From Bacteroidales bacterium (GTDB lineage: Bacteria; Bacteroidota; Bacteroidia; Bacteroidales; UBA932): a stretch of 56,839 nucleotides of DNA. Below, piece after piece: positions 33,048 through 41,560 of the stretch (position 1 is its first letter; each line of letters opens with the position of its first letter). Position numbers and translations under genes: made by a program. Below the pieces are notes generated by a model that was not told the origin of the DNA, ran no database searches, and was given only the letters and a program-made list of their open reading frames with translations. The stretch covers positions 1 to 56,839 of the forward strand of contig JAFUFP010000026.1 of the NCBI GenBank assembly GCA_017469845.1, written 5' to 3'.

Positions 33048-34082
33048 TTATTGTTTCGCAAGCTCTTCCTGGATATATTCCAACGAAGCTATCTTTTCCT
33101 TGGTCTCTTCAAGGGAGAGACGGTAAGTGTTGTTGGAGTTGAACTCCTCGATTGTCACTCTCTTGGTATCCCCCTCGACAAAGAACTTGTCGTAATTGAG
33201 GTCACGGTTGTCGGCCGGCACACGGTAGAAGTTGCCCATGTCCTCAGCCTTGGCGCACTCTTCCTTCGTCAGGAGAGTCTCATACATCTTCTCTCCGTGA
33301 CGTATACCGATGACCTTGATATCCTCCTTCTTCCCTCCAAAGAGTTCACACACGGCCTCAGCCTGAGTCTGGATAGTGCAGGCGGGAGCCTTCTGGACAA
33401 GGATGTCACCGTTCTGTCCATGCTCGAATGCGAAGAGAACGAGATCAACGGCCTCGTCAAGACTCATGATGAACCTTGTCATCGAAGGTTCAGTGAGAGT
33501 GATGGGCTGACCGGAACGTATCTGGTCAATCCAAAGAGGGATTACAGATCCTCTTGAGCACATCACGTTCCCGTAACGGGTGCAGCAGATCTTGGTTGTA
33601 TTGGTCTGACGGCTCTTCGCCACGGCGACCTTCTCCTCGATGGCCTTGGTGATTCCCATGGCGTTGATCGGATACGCCGCCTTATCTGTAGAAAGACAGA
33701 TGACGCTTTTAACTCCAGCCTCAATAGCCGCAGTGAGCACATTGTCGGTTCCGATGACATTGGTGCGTACCGCCTCCATAGGGAAGAACTCACAAGAAGG
33801 TACTTGCTTCAATGCGGCGGCATGGAAGATGTAGTCCACTCCCGGCATCGCGCTGCGGCAGCTTTCGAGGCTTCTCACGTCTCCGATATAGAACTTTATC
33901 TTCTTCGCCACATCAGGGAACTTCGCCTGATATTCGTGACGCATGTCATCCTGTTTCTTCTCGTCGCGTGAGAATATCCTTATCTCACCGATATCTGTGC
34001 GGAGGAAACGCTTCAGCACCGCATTGCCGAATGATCCGGTTCCCCCGGTTATCATCAGCGTTTTGTCTTTGAAAATGGACAT
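33048..34082 (-). CDS. fnlA: UDP-GlcNAc 4,6-dehydratase/5-epimerase (FnlA/WbjB/CapE type)
   Basis: 344 residues. Rossmann motif ITGGTGSFGNAVLKRFL (residues 11-27), IFSRDEKKQDDMRHEY near 36, FHAAALKQVPSCEFFPMEAVRTNVIGTDN near 85. The catalytic region has Met in place of the usual Tyr (NAMGITKAIEEKV), as in the FlaA1/CapE branch. The C-terminal region YRVPADNRDLNYDKFFVEG is also typical of CapE/WbjB. It makes the 4-keto-L-arabino intermediate of UDP-L-FucNAc, with FnlB and FnlC encoded further downstream on the same strand. The gene precedes the beta-helix gene by 50 bases. Confidence 0.93.
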   Translation of the reverse strand: MSIFKDKTLMITGGTGSFGNAVLKRFLRTDIGEIRIFSRDEKKQDDMRHEYQAKFPDVAKKIKFYIGDVRSLESCRSAMPGVDYIFHAAALKQVPSCEFFPMEAVRTNVIGTDNVLTAAIEAGVKSVICLSTDKAAYPINAMGITKAIEEKVAVAKSRQTNTTKICCTRYGNVMCSRGSVIPLWIDQIRSGQPITLTEPSMTRFIMSLDEAVDLVLFAFEHGQNGDILVQKAPACTIQTQAEAVCELFGGKKEDIKVIGIRHGEKMYETLLTKEECAKAEDMGNFYRVPADNRDLNYDKFFVEGDTKRVTIEEFNSNNTYRLSLEETKEKIASLEYIQEELAKQ

Positions 34083-34124
34083 ATCGTATGTTTGTCTGTA
34101 TTTCGTATAAAAAAGGGGCAGGTA

Positions 34125-35390
34125 CTAATCCCTCTTGAAAATATCCCTCGTATAAACCTTCTCCTGCACATCATCCAGAACAGGATCATACCTGTTCGCG
34201 ATGATCGCGTCGGAATTCTCCTTGAATTTGGCCAGATCGTTCACGACCTCGCTTCCGAAGAAAGTGGATCCAGAGAGGAGCGTAGGCTCATAGATGATGA
34301 CCTTGGCACCCTTGGCCTTGATCCTTTTCATGATACCCTGGATGGCACTCTGACGGAAGTTGTCGGAGTTGGACTTCATCGTAAGGCGGAATACACCGAC
34401 GGTGACATCCTTCTCCCTCGCAGTATCATATGCGCTGGAAGCGGTATAGTATCCGGCCTTGCCGAGCACCTGGTCAGCGATGAAGTCCTTCCTCGTACGG
34501 TTACTGTCAACGATAGCCTTGATGAGGTTCTCGGGGACATCCTGGAAGTTGGCCAAAAGCTGCTTCGTGTCCTTCGGAAGGCAATATCCTCCGTAACCGA
34601 ATGAAGGGTTGTTGTAATGGGATCCGATCCTGGGATCAAGGCAAACACCGTTTATGATGGACTCGGTATCGAGTCCCTTCATCTCGGCGTAAGTATCCAG
34701 CTCATTGAAGTAACTTACCCTTAGAGCGAGATAAGTGTTGGCGAAGAGCTTCACGGCTTCGGCCTCGGTCGATCCCATGAAAAGGATGGGCACATCTTCT
34801 TTGATGGCCCCTTCCTTTATGATGGAAGCGAAGGTATGCGCTGCCTCTTCAAGAGCCGGTTCATCAAACCCGACGATGATCCTGCTCGGATAAAGGTTGT
34901 CGTAAAGAGCTTTGCTCTCACGAAGGAACTCCGGAGCGAAGATGATCTTCGGGACTACAACCTTCATCGTACCGTCAGAGAGTCTTTCCCTATAGGAAAG
35001 TTTCTCACGGACGCTCTTTGTGTATCCAACAGGGATAGTGGACTTGATCACCATCACAGCATCGGGATTCACTTCGAGAACAAGTTCGATTACCTCCTCG
35101 ACATGGGAAGTGTCGAAGAAGTTCTTCTTGCTGTCGTAGTTTGTCGGAGCCGCGATAACGACGAACTCCGCATCCCTGTAGGCTTCCTTTCCGTCAAGGG
35201 TGGCTACGAGATTGAGATTCTTGTTAGCAAGATAATCTTCGATATAGTCATCCTGTATCGGAGAGAGGTGGTTGTTGATTTTCTCAACTTTCTCGGGAAT
35301 CACGTCAACCGCCTTCACCTCGTGGTGCTGGGCAAGAAGGGTCGCTATCGAAAGACCCACGTATCCGGTTCCCGCAACTGCTATTTTCAT
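34125..35390 (-). CDS. ugd: UDP-glucose 6-dehydrogenase
   Basis: 421 residues. Rossmann motif [21 protein letters not shown] (residues 4-24), [12 protein letters not shown], then [10 protein letters not shown] and [10 protein letters not shown]. The catalytic Cys is in [15 protein letters not shown] (about residue 262), which is the UDP-Glc/ManNAc dehydrogenase signature, and the C-terminal domain carries [19 protein letters not shown]. It forms UDP-glucuronate in two NAD-dependent steps. The epimerase immediately upstream uses that product. Confidence 0.95.
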   Translation of the reverse strand: MKIAVAGTGYVGLSIATLLAQHHEVKAVDVIPEKVEKINNHLSPIQDDYIEDYLANKNLNLVATLDGKEAYRDAEFVVIAAPTNYDSKKNFFDTSHVEEVIELVLEVNPDAVMVIKSTIPVGYTKSVREKLSYRERLSDGTMKVVVPKIIFAPEFLRESKALYDNLYPSRIIVGFDEPALEEAAHTFASIIKEGAIKEDVPILFMGSTEAEAVKLFANTYLALRVSYFNELDTYAEMKGLDTESIINGVCLDPRIGSHYNNPSFGYGGYCLPKDTKQLLANFQDVPENLIKAIVDSNRTRKDFIADQVLGKAGYYTASSAYDTAREKDVTVGVFRLTMKSNSDNFRQSAIQGIMKRIKAKGAKVIIYEPTLLSGSTFFGSEVVNDLAKFKENSDAIIANRYDPVLDDVQEKVYTRDIFKRD

Positions 35391-35463
35391 GTGTGTTTTG
35401 TTTTAGTAAGGTTATATCTGGTACTTGATTATGTAGGTTTCAAATTGTAATGAAGAACGAATC

Positions 35464-36492
35464 CTACTTCAGAGGGTTCCTGTCGGAATTATACCAGGCG
35501 GCGAAAGCGGCTATACCCTCGTGAAGTCTCACATGAGGCTTGTATCCGACTTCCTTTTCAAGGAGAGTGGTGTCCGCGTTTGTCTGATAAACGTCACCGG
35601 GCTGCATAGGAAGGAACACCTTCTTCGCCTCCTTTCCCATCGCCCCTTCAATCTCCGAAATGAAATCCATCAACTTCACGGGGTTGCTGCAACCGATGTT
35701 GTACACCCTGTAACGGAGTCCGTTCTCATTGGGAGTAGGCTCATTGTCGAGTGCTCCGATGGTTCCTTCGACGATGTCGTCGATGAAGGTGAAATCACGG
35801 ATCATATCTCCGTTGTTGAACACCTTGATGGGTTCTCCCCTGGAGATCGCTCCGGCGAAGAGCATCGGGCTCATATCCGGTCTTCCCCAAGGACCGTAGA
35901 CCGTAAAGAAACGAAGACCCGTCATCGATATGCCGTAGAGCTTGCAGTAAGAATGAGCCATCAGCTCATTCGACTTCTTCGTGGCGGCATAAAGCGACAC
36001 CGGATTGTCGACCTTGTCGGCCTCGCTGTAAGGCACTTTTGCGTTGAGGCCGTATACGGAGCTCGATGAAGCGTAGACAAGGTGCTTAACACCGAAGTTC
36101 CTGCACGCCTCTAGAATATTGAGAAACCCTACCAGATTGCTCTGAAGATATGCATACGGATTGGTGATGGAGTATCGAACTCCGGCCTGGGCAGCAAGGT
36201 TCACAACCTTCTGGAACTTCTCAGCTTCAAAAAGTCGGTCAACGCTTTCCTTGTCCGAAATGTCCATCCGGACAAAACGGCACGAGGGAAAGAGAGTGCT
36301 TTGGCACATCTCCCCTTTTTCGATCGGTTCCCTATCGGGGAAACCGCACTCGGAAAGACGACCGTACTTCAGTCGTACGTCGTAATAGTCGTTGATGTTG
36401 TCGATCCCGACGACCTCATCGCCCCTTTTGGCGAGAGTGAACATGAGCTTTGAGCCGATGAAACCTGCGGCTCCGGTAACAAGAACTTTCAT
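35464..36492 (-). CDS. UDP-glucuronate 4-epimerase
   Basis: 342 residues. SDR motif VTGAAGFIGSKLMFTLA (residues 4-20), then IDNINDYYDVRLKYGRL, LAAQAGVRYSITNPYAYLQSNLVGF, the Ser-Ser-x-Tyr region YASSSSVYGLNAKVP, the catalytic YAATKKSNELMAHSY, and TGLRFFTVYGPWGRPDMS. These are characteristic of bacterial UDP-GlcA epimerases (CapI/LpsL type), which interconvert UDP-GlcA and UDP-GalA. It is the first gene of the main polysaccharide operon on the minus strand, 560 bases downstream of the candidate promoter and behind the structured leader. Confidence 0.93.
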   Translation of the reverse strand: MKVLVTGAAGFIGSKLMFTLAKRGDEVVGIDNINDYYDVRLKYGRLSECGFPDREPIEKGEMCQSTLFPSCRFVRMDISDKESVDRLFEAEKFQKVVNLAAQAGVRYSITNPYAYLQSNLVGFLNILEACRNFGVKHLVYASSSSVYGLNAKVPYSEADKVDNPVSLYAATKKSNELMAHSYCKLYGISMTGLRFFTVYGPWGRPDMSPMLFAGAISRGEPIKVFNNGDMIRDFTFIDDIVEGTIGALDNEPTPNENGLRYRVYNIGCSNPVKLMDFISEIEGAMGKEAKKVFLPMQPGDVYQTNADTTLLEKEVGYKPHVRLHEGIAAFAAWYNSDRNPLK

Positions 36493-36803
36493 AAGAGTTT
36501 ACGTAAAACTGAATCAGGAAGACAAAACCTTAAACCACCAAAAGTCAGGGTGACTACAGGATACGATTAGCGGGGCGGGATTTTGAGCCAATCTCGCCTT
36601 CACGAAAACATCAACCCCCGGAATTCAGGAAAAGTGCCGACAAAATTGGCCGAACCGGAAAGCAGGGATACCGTGATTATGTCCTCCAGATTCTCAAAAA
36701 ATAGAACGGCTGTCTTCAACATGTCCCCACATGGAGAAGCCCTGGCCGCAACAACTTTAAAATAAAGCCTTGACGGTAAATTGGATAGACCCGAAAAGGC
36801 AGA

Positions 36804-36965
36804 ACCTGATTATGTATGAGAAATATGGATAGTCAAAAAACGACCGCCAAAATGAAGGCGGAAAAACCGGGCAAAGCCCCACGGAGAAGACCGACTTCTC
36901 CGACTCCCCGACTATGCGTGCAAAGCATGGGGGCTAAACGTCCTCATGAGCATACATAATCAGGT
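36804..36965. promoter_or_regulatory. leader segment flanked by a perfect 15-bp inverted repeat
   Basis: ACCTGATTATGTATG at 36804-36818 is repeated inverted as CATACATAATCAGGT at 36951-36965; the spacer is 132 bases. Inside are four hairpins: CCGCC/GGCGG (36844-36861), GGGC/GCCC (36869-36879), GGAGAAG/CTTCTCC (36883-36901) and CCCC-ATGC/GCAT-GGGG (36906-36932). The block is between a candidate promoter (37074-37103) and the first operon gene. Inverted repeats of this size flanking 130-190 bases mark the invertible promoters of Bacteroides capsule loci. A long-range RNA stem in the leader is the alternative. Chance occurrence of a 15-bp pair in 900 bases is very unlikely. Confidence 0.7.
36835..36861 (-). 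terminator. possible attenuator within the capsule leader
   Basis: On the minus strand CCGCC, an 8-base loop and GGCGG are followed after three bases by TTTTTT. The stem is only 5 bp, so the terminator is weak at best. It reads toward the polysaccharide operon, exactly where an UpxY-type antiterminator would be needed. If the surrounding inverted-repeat segment flipped, the T-run would no longer follow the stem on this strand. Confidence 0.4.
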
Positions 36966-37073
36966 AGAAAGCAGGTATTCAGAATTATCCCTCTGAGCAG
37001 TCACTCCCCTATCCAAGGGAGGATACTGCAACCTTGTCCCGAGCATCTCCCTTAAAGGGAAATTTCGGGCCTA

Positions 37074-37103
37074 CAAAGGTAGTCAAAATAAGGGAGAATT
37101 CAA
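37074..37103 (-). promoter_or_regulatory. candidate main promoter of the polysaccharide operon
   Basis: Minus strand TTGA (37100-37103), 18 bases, TACCTTTG (37074-37081), a good fit to the Bacteroidetes consensus. Transcription would start near 37067 and give a leader of about 575 bases before the epimerase gene. The promoter lies outside the inverted-repeat segment. Confidence 0.6.
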
Positions 37104-37265
37104 GACGCAGGTCCAAATAAGTTCATTTGTGGATTAATCCCTGGAAAAGAGGGAAACTTCATCAGTTGACAATCACATGGTACAGGGCACGAACTGGACA
37201 GCGCTTTCCGAACAATTCAGTATGACGTTTTCACCGGAAATTGTTTTTCTTCACCTTGGAACCCA

Positions 37266-37296
37266 TTGGATAAATCCCTTGCATTGATTAATTTTG
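37266..37296 (+). promoter_or_regulatory. promoter of the DUF4886 lipoprotein gene
   Basis: TTGG (37266-37269), 19 bases, TAATTTTG (37289-37296), matching the Bacteroidetes -33/-7 pattern, about 90 bases upstream of the start codon at 37387. Confidence 0.6.
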
Positions 37297-37386
37297 CCTG
37301 TCAAAAAAGCCCCCCGAAAGTAATCGCCATGACGCATCGTTCTTCTTTCGGGAAGCAAGAACAATATCAAAAGACAGATCACTCAC

Positions 37387-38418
37387 ATGAATTCAATATC
37401 CCTGAAAAGAATTGTCTCTTTTTGTGTTCCGATCATCGCTTTTCTCTTTTTCTTAGGATGCTCCGGAATGAAGGACGACAATTACCAATTGATCGAATAC
37501 CCCATAGAAACGAATGATGACATATCATTTCTTTCGAAACCCGACCTGAAGATTCTGGATATAGGCAACAGCTATACAAATGATGCAACAGACCATCTTC
37601 CCTCTTTGGTCAAGGCCGCGGACTTGAGTCTGGATGACATGTGTCTTTACAAAGCCACTCGTGGCTCAGCTTCATTCAAGAATTGGATGGACGTGTATAA
37701 CGGCAAAGACAAAGGCTCAACTTATTCGGTAAGCAAAGTAGTGGGAGGACTGAAAACGACAATCCCGACAGGTAAAGACACCGGGGATAATGGAGAGTTG
37801 TTCCGGAGAGTCCTCACCGAGGAGAAATGGGATCTTATAATAATCCACCAGGCAAGTGGTTTTGCCACCGATTATGACAAGTGGTTCACCCAATGGGACG
37901 GTGGGTATCTTGACGAGTTTCTGGGTATCCTGAAAAAGCATCAACCGGATGCAAAAATCGGCTTTTTGCTCATACACAGTTACTGGGACAACTACTCCGG
38001 CAACAGAGAGGGTTCATCAATCATCAGATGGCATAAGATCGCTACCGGCGTCCGCAATCTGAAGAATGACCATCGGATTGATTTTGTAGTGCCATACGGT
38101 ACGGCAGTAGAGAATCTCCGTTCTTCTTCCCTCAATGATTCACACGACCTCACTCGTGACGGCACTCATTGCGGAATAGGGCTTTGCAGATATACGGCCG
38201 CATGCTGCTACTATGAAACAATCATCGCACCCAGAACCGGTGTTTCCATACTTGGCAATTCAGCGCGAACGTCTCATTCATCATCCTCGGATTACAAATA
38301 CGATCCAATAGACGTAACAGATGACAATGCCTATATAGCCCAAAAGGCCGCAGTTCTTGCGATCGGGAACATGTTCAATTGCGTCAATCCCGAAACCGGA
38401 GAGAAAGTGATCAAATGA
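37387..38418 (+). CDS. DUF4886 lipoprotein (SGNH-hydrolase-like)
   Basis: 343 residues. Lipoprotein signal peptide with lipobox FFLGCSG (Cys near residue 25). The DUF4886 motif follows: LKILDIGNSYTNDATDHLPSLVKAADL (about residues 52-78), where GNSYT replaces the GDSxS block of SGNH hydrolases. The later SHDLTRDGTHCGIGLCRYTAACCYYE segment (near 255) supplies the usual Asp-x-x-His. These proteins are abundant in Bacteroidetes polysaccharide-utilisation loci and may be esterases. It is the only plus-strand gene in the capsule region, divergent from the main operon and convergent with the acetyltransferase gene. Confidence 0.85.
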   Translation: MNSISLKRIVSFCVPIIAFLFFLGCSGMKDDNYQLIEYPIETNDDISFLSKPDLKILDIGNSYTNDATDHLPSLVKAADLSLDDMCLYKATRGSASFKNWMDVYNGKDKGSTYSVSKVVGGLKTTIPTGKDTGDNGELFRRVLTEEKWDLIIIHQASGFATDYDKWFTQWDGGYLDEFLGILKKHQPDAKIGFLLIHSYWDNYSGNREGSSIIRWHKIATGVRNLKNDHRIDFVVPYGTAVENLRSSSLNDSHDLTRDGTHCGIGLCRYTAACCYYETIIAPRTGVSILGNSARTSHSSSSDYKYDPIDVTDDNAYIAQKAAVLAIGNMFNCVNPETGEKVIK

Positions 38419-38465
38419 TTGAGGAATGAAAAGTCCTACACCGTCAGATGCGGAAGAATTCATCA

Positions 38466-39137
38466 TCAATCATTTACTTTGGAATCCGATACCGGAAAGA
38501 AATGATTGATGTCCTCCAATGTGGGGTTCGGTATATGGAACAGGTCCACATGAGAGGAGATTTCATCATCCGGAAGATTCCACCACTTGATTTCTTGAAG
38601 ACGCTCAATGATTTCCTGAGGGAATCTATATTTGATCAGTTTTGCCGGAGCTCCTCCTACAATGGCAAAAGGAGGAACATCTTTGGCGACTACAGAACCG
38701 GCGGCGACAATGGCACCGTCCCCTATCATCACACCGTCCATCACTATGGAACGTGCTCCTATCCATACATCATTCCCGATATGGGTCACCCTCATTATCC
38801 TTCCGACAGGTTTGACCCACTCCGGATGGAAGCCCCACGGTGAATTCTTATAGAAAATCGAATGGCAAGTAAGGTAATTCGTGGGATGAACTCCAAGTCC
38901 GATAAGACAATCTTTCGCGATCACTGAATAATTGCCGATTTCAGCATTCATCACTTTGCTGTTATTCCTGATGCTGGAATAATTGCCGAGTTTGACATTA
39001 TACAATCTCGAGAAGCTTCCCAATGCCGAGGTTTCCGAGAATGTCGACCTGTTGTCCCAACAAGAAGTGAAAGACACGTACTTGTATTTGAACTTCTTGA
39101 TGGACAGGTATGATTTCCTATAATACTTGAAACTCAT
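38466..39137 (-). CDS. CatB-like hexapeptide acetyltransferase
   Basis: 223 residues from the ATG at 39137; a TTG 15 bases upstream is in frame. A left-handed beta-helix with repeated hexapeptides: [35 protein letters not shown] (about 50-85), then [55 protein letters not shown], which is the typical C-terminal signature of CatB/LacA-like enzymes. The His of the THIGNDVW turn region is probably catalytic. It follows a GT4 glycosyltransferase by 15 bases and may O-acetylate the sugar that enzyme transfers. Confidence 0.85.
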   Translation of the reverse strand: MSFKYYRKSYLSIKKFKYKYVSFTSCWDNRSTFSETSALGSFSRLYNVKLGNYSSIRNNSKVMNAEIGNYSVIAKDCLIGLGVHPTNYLTCHSIFYKNSPWGFHPEWVKPVGRIMRVTHIGNDVWIGARSIVMDGVMIGDGAIVAAGSVVAKDVPPFAIVGGAPAKLIKYRFPQEIIERLQEIKWWNLPDDEISSHVDLFHIPNPTLEDINHFFPVSDSKVND

Positions 39138-39152
39138 ATGCTGTACTGACAA

Positions 39153-40259
39153 TTATTGATAAATCGCCTTTTTGATGACTTCTATCTGGACGTGAGGGTT
39201 ATATTTCTCATCTATGACTTTGTAACAATTCTCCCTGACCGTACTCCTGTCACCGGAGTTTTCCTTCCAGTCAAGGATAGCCTGGGCAAGACTGTCGACA
39301 TCATTTTCCTTGAAGAAGTTTCCCGTTTTCCCGACTTCTATAGCTTCAAATTCCGGCATCTGGCGCGGGAAATTATCGTGACTGATTACCGGGCATCCGA
39401 AAGCCATCGCATGCATCGCCGTCAATCCTACATTTCCCGGGGATACACAAAGGTCTGCATTGTAAAGGAACTCCGCAATTTTCCTCTCGTCATAAAGTGC
39501 TCCGTAAAACCACACGCTATCCTGCAATCCGAGTTCGGATGTCATTGTTTCCAACTTGCCCCTGACATTCCCGTCACCGATAAAAGTGACATTGTACTGA
39601 ACACCCTTGTCCTTCAGAATCTTCACTGCACGAAGAATCTGGTCAAGTTTTTTCACAGCCGTCAGACGCCCAATGAAAACAATGTTGTCATTGTCATTAT
39701 GGAAATGATCCCCATAGATTGCGGAAGGTTGGATGGACTTCCTCAAAGGCAACTGCTCGTCGTAGCTGAGGGAATTGTAAATCGTGAACATCTTCTCCGC
39801 CGGAATACCCCATTTGATGAGAATATCCTTGGCATAGTTCCCGTAGAGAAAAACACCTTTAGCCAACTTCTTGCTCATAAGTGTGATCCACTTCTTGAAC
39901 CCGGTTTCATCTCCATAAGCCCCATGAGTCCACAGATAGATGTTCTTTCCGAACAGTTTCGCCAACAATAGCATCAACCATGTGGACAGGCAATAATAAT
40001 CCCCCGGTGTAATGAGATCGGTATAGCCGCTTCGCAAAAGTTTCAGAGCACCCTTTTGCCAATAGAAAGACCCAATAGGCACATTGTGTAATTGTCCTTT
40101 TACATTGGACAACAACTCAAGAGGTGCCGGTTTGATTCCTCCCGGTCGTGAGTCTCCAAAATAAAAGTCACACGGTAGTTCCTTGTCCATCAGCATATAA
40201 ATGTTCGTTCTGTAATGGACGGAACTTCTGTTGAAGAAGCATATTTTGTGATCTTGCAT
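39153..40259 (-). CDS. GT4-family glycosyltransferase
   Basis: 368 residues. The C-terminal donor-binding domain has VFIGRLTAVKKLDQILRAVKIL, VTFIGDGNVRGKLETMTSELGL, and the E-x7-E region around CVSPGNVGLTAMHAMAFGCPVISHDNFPRQMPEFEAI. The N-terminal part starts KICFFNRSSVHYRTNIYMLMDKEL. The family transfers hexoses or deoxysugars with retention; specificity cannot be read. It forms a two-gene unit with the acetyltransferase, separated from the main operon by the plus-strand lipoprotein. Apart from the WbuB-type enzyme, this is the only GT visible in the window. Confidence 0.88.
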   Translation of the reverse strand: MQDHKICFFNRSSVHYRTNIYMLMDKELPCDFYFGDSRPGGIKPAPLELLSNVKGQLHNVPIGSFYWQKGALKLLRSGYTDLITPGDYYCLSTWLMLLLAKLFGKNIYLWTHGAYGDETGFKKWITLMSKKLAKGVFLYGNYAKDILIKWGIPAEKMFTIYNSLSYDEQLPLRKSIQPSAIYGDHFHNDNDNIVFIGRLTAVKKLDQILRAVKILKDKGVQYNVTFIGDGNVRGKLETMTSELGLQDSVWFYGALYDERKIAEFLYNADLCVSPGNVGLTAMHAMAFGCPVISHDNFPRQMPEFEAIEVGKTGNFFKENDVDSLAQAILDWKENSGDRSTVRENCYKVIDEKYNPHVQIEVIKKAIYQ

Positions 40260-40363
40260 TTTACCTTATTGCCTTAAAACGGAGTATACTCTTTGCTTGT
40301 GTCTGCAGACCTGAAAGTTGACAGTATCATTTTATGAATTCTTTTCGCGAAACACAGGCATGG

Positions 40364-40371
40364 CAAAGGTA
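40364..40371 (-). promoter_or_regulatory. -7 box upstream of the GT4 gene
   Basis: Minus strand TACCTTTG, identical to the -7 box of the main capsule promoter, 104 bases upstream of the GT4 start. A -33 element at the right spacing is not evident. Confidence 0.45.
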
Positions 40372-40431
40372 ATCATAAAAAACAACTTTTCTCTCTTTTG
40401 CATATTATCATCCGCATCGCCGGATTCTCAG

Positions 40432-40462
40432 TTGTTTTTCAGGAAAGAAAAGCATAAGTTTG
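40432..40462 (+). promoter_or_regulatory. rubrerythrin promoter
   Basis: TTGT (40432-40435), 19 bases, TAAGTTTG (40455-40462), which agrees well with the Bacteroidetes consensus; the leader is about 105 bases. The rest of the 40260-40574 gap holds no gene. Confidence 0.6.
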
Positions 40463-40574
40463 CATTGTCCGATACTTTCCAAGTAAGAGAAACACCCTCA
40501 TCGGAATACTTTCGTCGGAATAGGGCAAAGACAACAAAAAGCACAGAATAAATAACACACTAACATTCTACAAC

Positions 40575-41114
40575 ATGGAACTCAAAGGATCAAAGACCGA
40601 GAAGAATCTCCAGGAAGCTTTCGCAGGAGAATCCCAGGCTAGAAACAAGTACACTTTCTATGCTTCCAAGGCAAAGAAAGACGGTTACGTCCAGATCTCG
40701 AACATCTTCGAGGAAACCGCCAAAAACGAAAAAGAACATGCTGAAATCTGGTTCAAGTACCTCCATGACGGCAAAGTCCCTTCAACTGAAGTGAACCTCA
40801 AAGATGCCGCTGACGGAGAAAACTTCGAATGGACCGACATGTATGAAAGGATGGCGAAAGAAGCCGACGAGGAAGGATTCACCGAGATAGCGGAAAAGTT
40901 TCGCATGGTCGGAGCCATCGAAAAGCACCACGAGGAAAGATATAGAAAGCTCCTCAAGAACATCGAAGACAAGGTCGTCTTCTCAAGGGACGGAGACTGC
41001 ATCTGGCAGTGCTCGAACTGCGGTCACATCGTTATTGGGAAAGAAGCACCCGAACTCTGCCCCGTTTGCGCCCATCCGAAGGCTTATTTCCAATTGCTGG
41101 CGGAGAACTATTGA
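40575..41114 (+). CDS. rbr: rubrerythrin
   Basis: 179 residues, close to the family's usual 190. The N-terminal di-iron four-helix domain carries the Glu/His ligands in [35 protein letters not shown] and [22 protein letters not shown]. The C-terminal rubredoxin-like domain has the four Fe-binding Cys in WQCSNCGH and ELCPVCAHP. Rubrerythrin reduces hydrogen peroxide in anaerobes. It is a stand-alone plus-strand gene with its own promoter and has no link with the neighbouring capsule or accessory genes. Confidence 0.95.
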   Translation: MELKGSKTEKNLQEAFAGESQARNKYTFYASKAKKDGYVQISNIFEETAKNEKEHAEIWFKYLHDGKVPSTEVNLKDAADGENFEWTDMYERMAKEADEEGFTEIAEKFRMVGAIEKHHEERYRKLLKNIEDKVVFSRDGDCIWQCSNCGHIVIGKEAPELCPVCAHPKAYFQLLAENY

Positions 41115-41131
41115 TTGGGTAAGCAATCCGA

Positions 41132-41407
41132 TCAATCCTCTATCAGCTTGATGCCAAGGATGTTCCCGTATCTGATGGCAGTGGATATCTTCATGCCCAG
41201 ATCCAACCCGTTCAGGAACTTGTTGGCGCATTGTGGGCTGACTCCAAGCTTCTGAGCAAGTTCATTTTGGCTGAGGTTGTTATCTTTCATGAAGCGGAGG
41301 ATTTTCAGGGCGATCAGTCGGCATGCGAGAAATTCTTCTTCATGCTCAATCTCTGATTTCGCCTTGGAAATCCATGCTTCACGATTTCTGAGTTTATTCG
41401 ATGCCAT
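41132..41407 (-). CDS. XRE-family HTH regulator
   Basis: 91 residues from the ATG at 41407 (MASNKLRNREAW); the frame stays open 36 codons upstream. The helix-turn-helix is at about residues 45-65: LSQNELAQKLGVSPQCANKFLNG. The start is preceded by a charged helix, as in antitoxin-like regulators of the HigA type, but no toxin gene of the HigB/RelE type is found next to it. It converges on the rubrerythrin gene with 17 bases between them. It may regulate the upstream sce7726 gene (inference). Confidence 0.75.
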   Translation of the reverse strand: MASNKLRNREAWISKAKSEIEHEEEFLACRLIALKILRFMKDNNLSQNELAQKLGVSPQCANKFLNGLDLGMKISTAIRYGNILGIKLIED

Positions 41408-41560
41408 TCCTGATGATATCGATTGGTAATAATCTTTATCCGTTGATATAATCAGGAATGTCTTTGGTGTTGACATCTTTCTTGACCATTCCTGACCTAC
41501 TTTTGATAATATCATCTCTCCGATGAAGGCAGCCTCTCAATTATCACTTACCCACATGAA

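Larger units (their letters stand above)
36493..37386. other. non-coding divergent control region
   Basis: About 890 bases between the minus-strand operon and the plus-strand DUF4886 gene. No convincing coding sequence is seen in any frame. It holds two oppositely oriented candidate promoters, the inverted-repeat block with four hairpins, and further small palindromes such as TCCCTTAAAGGGA near 37050. The part between 36493 and 36803 shows no recognisable signal. Confidence 0.7.

Noticed and set aside
41408..41515. A toxin partner for the XRE protein
   Set aside because: The upstream codons have no RelE/HigB-type features and are too short.
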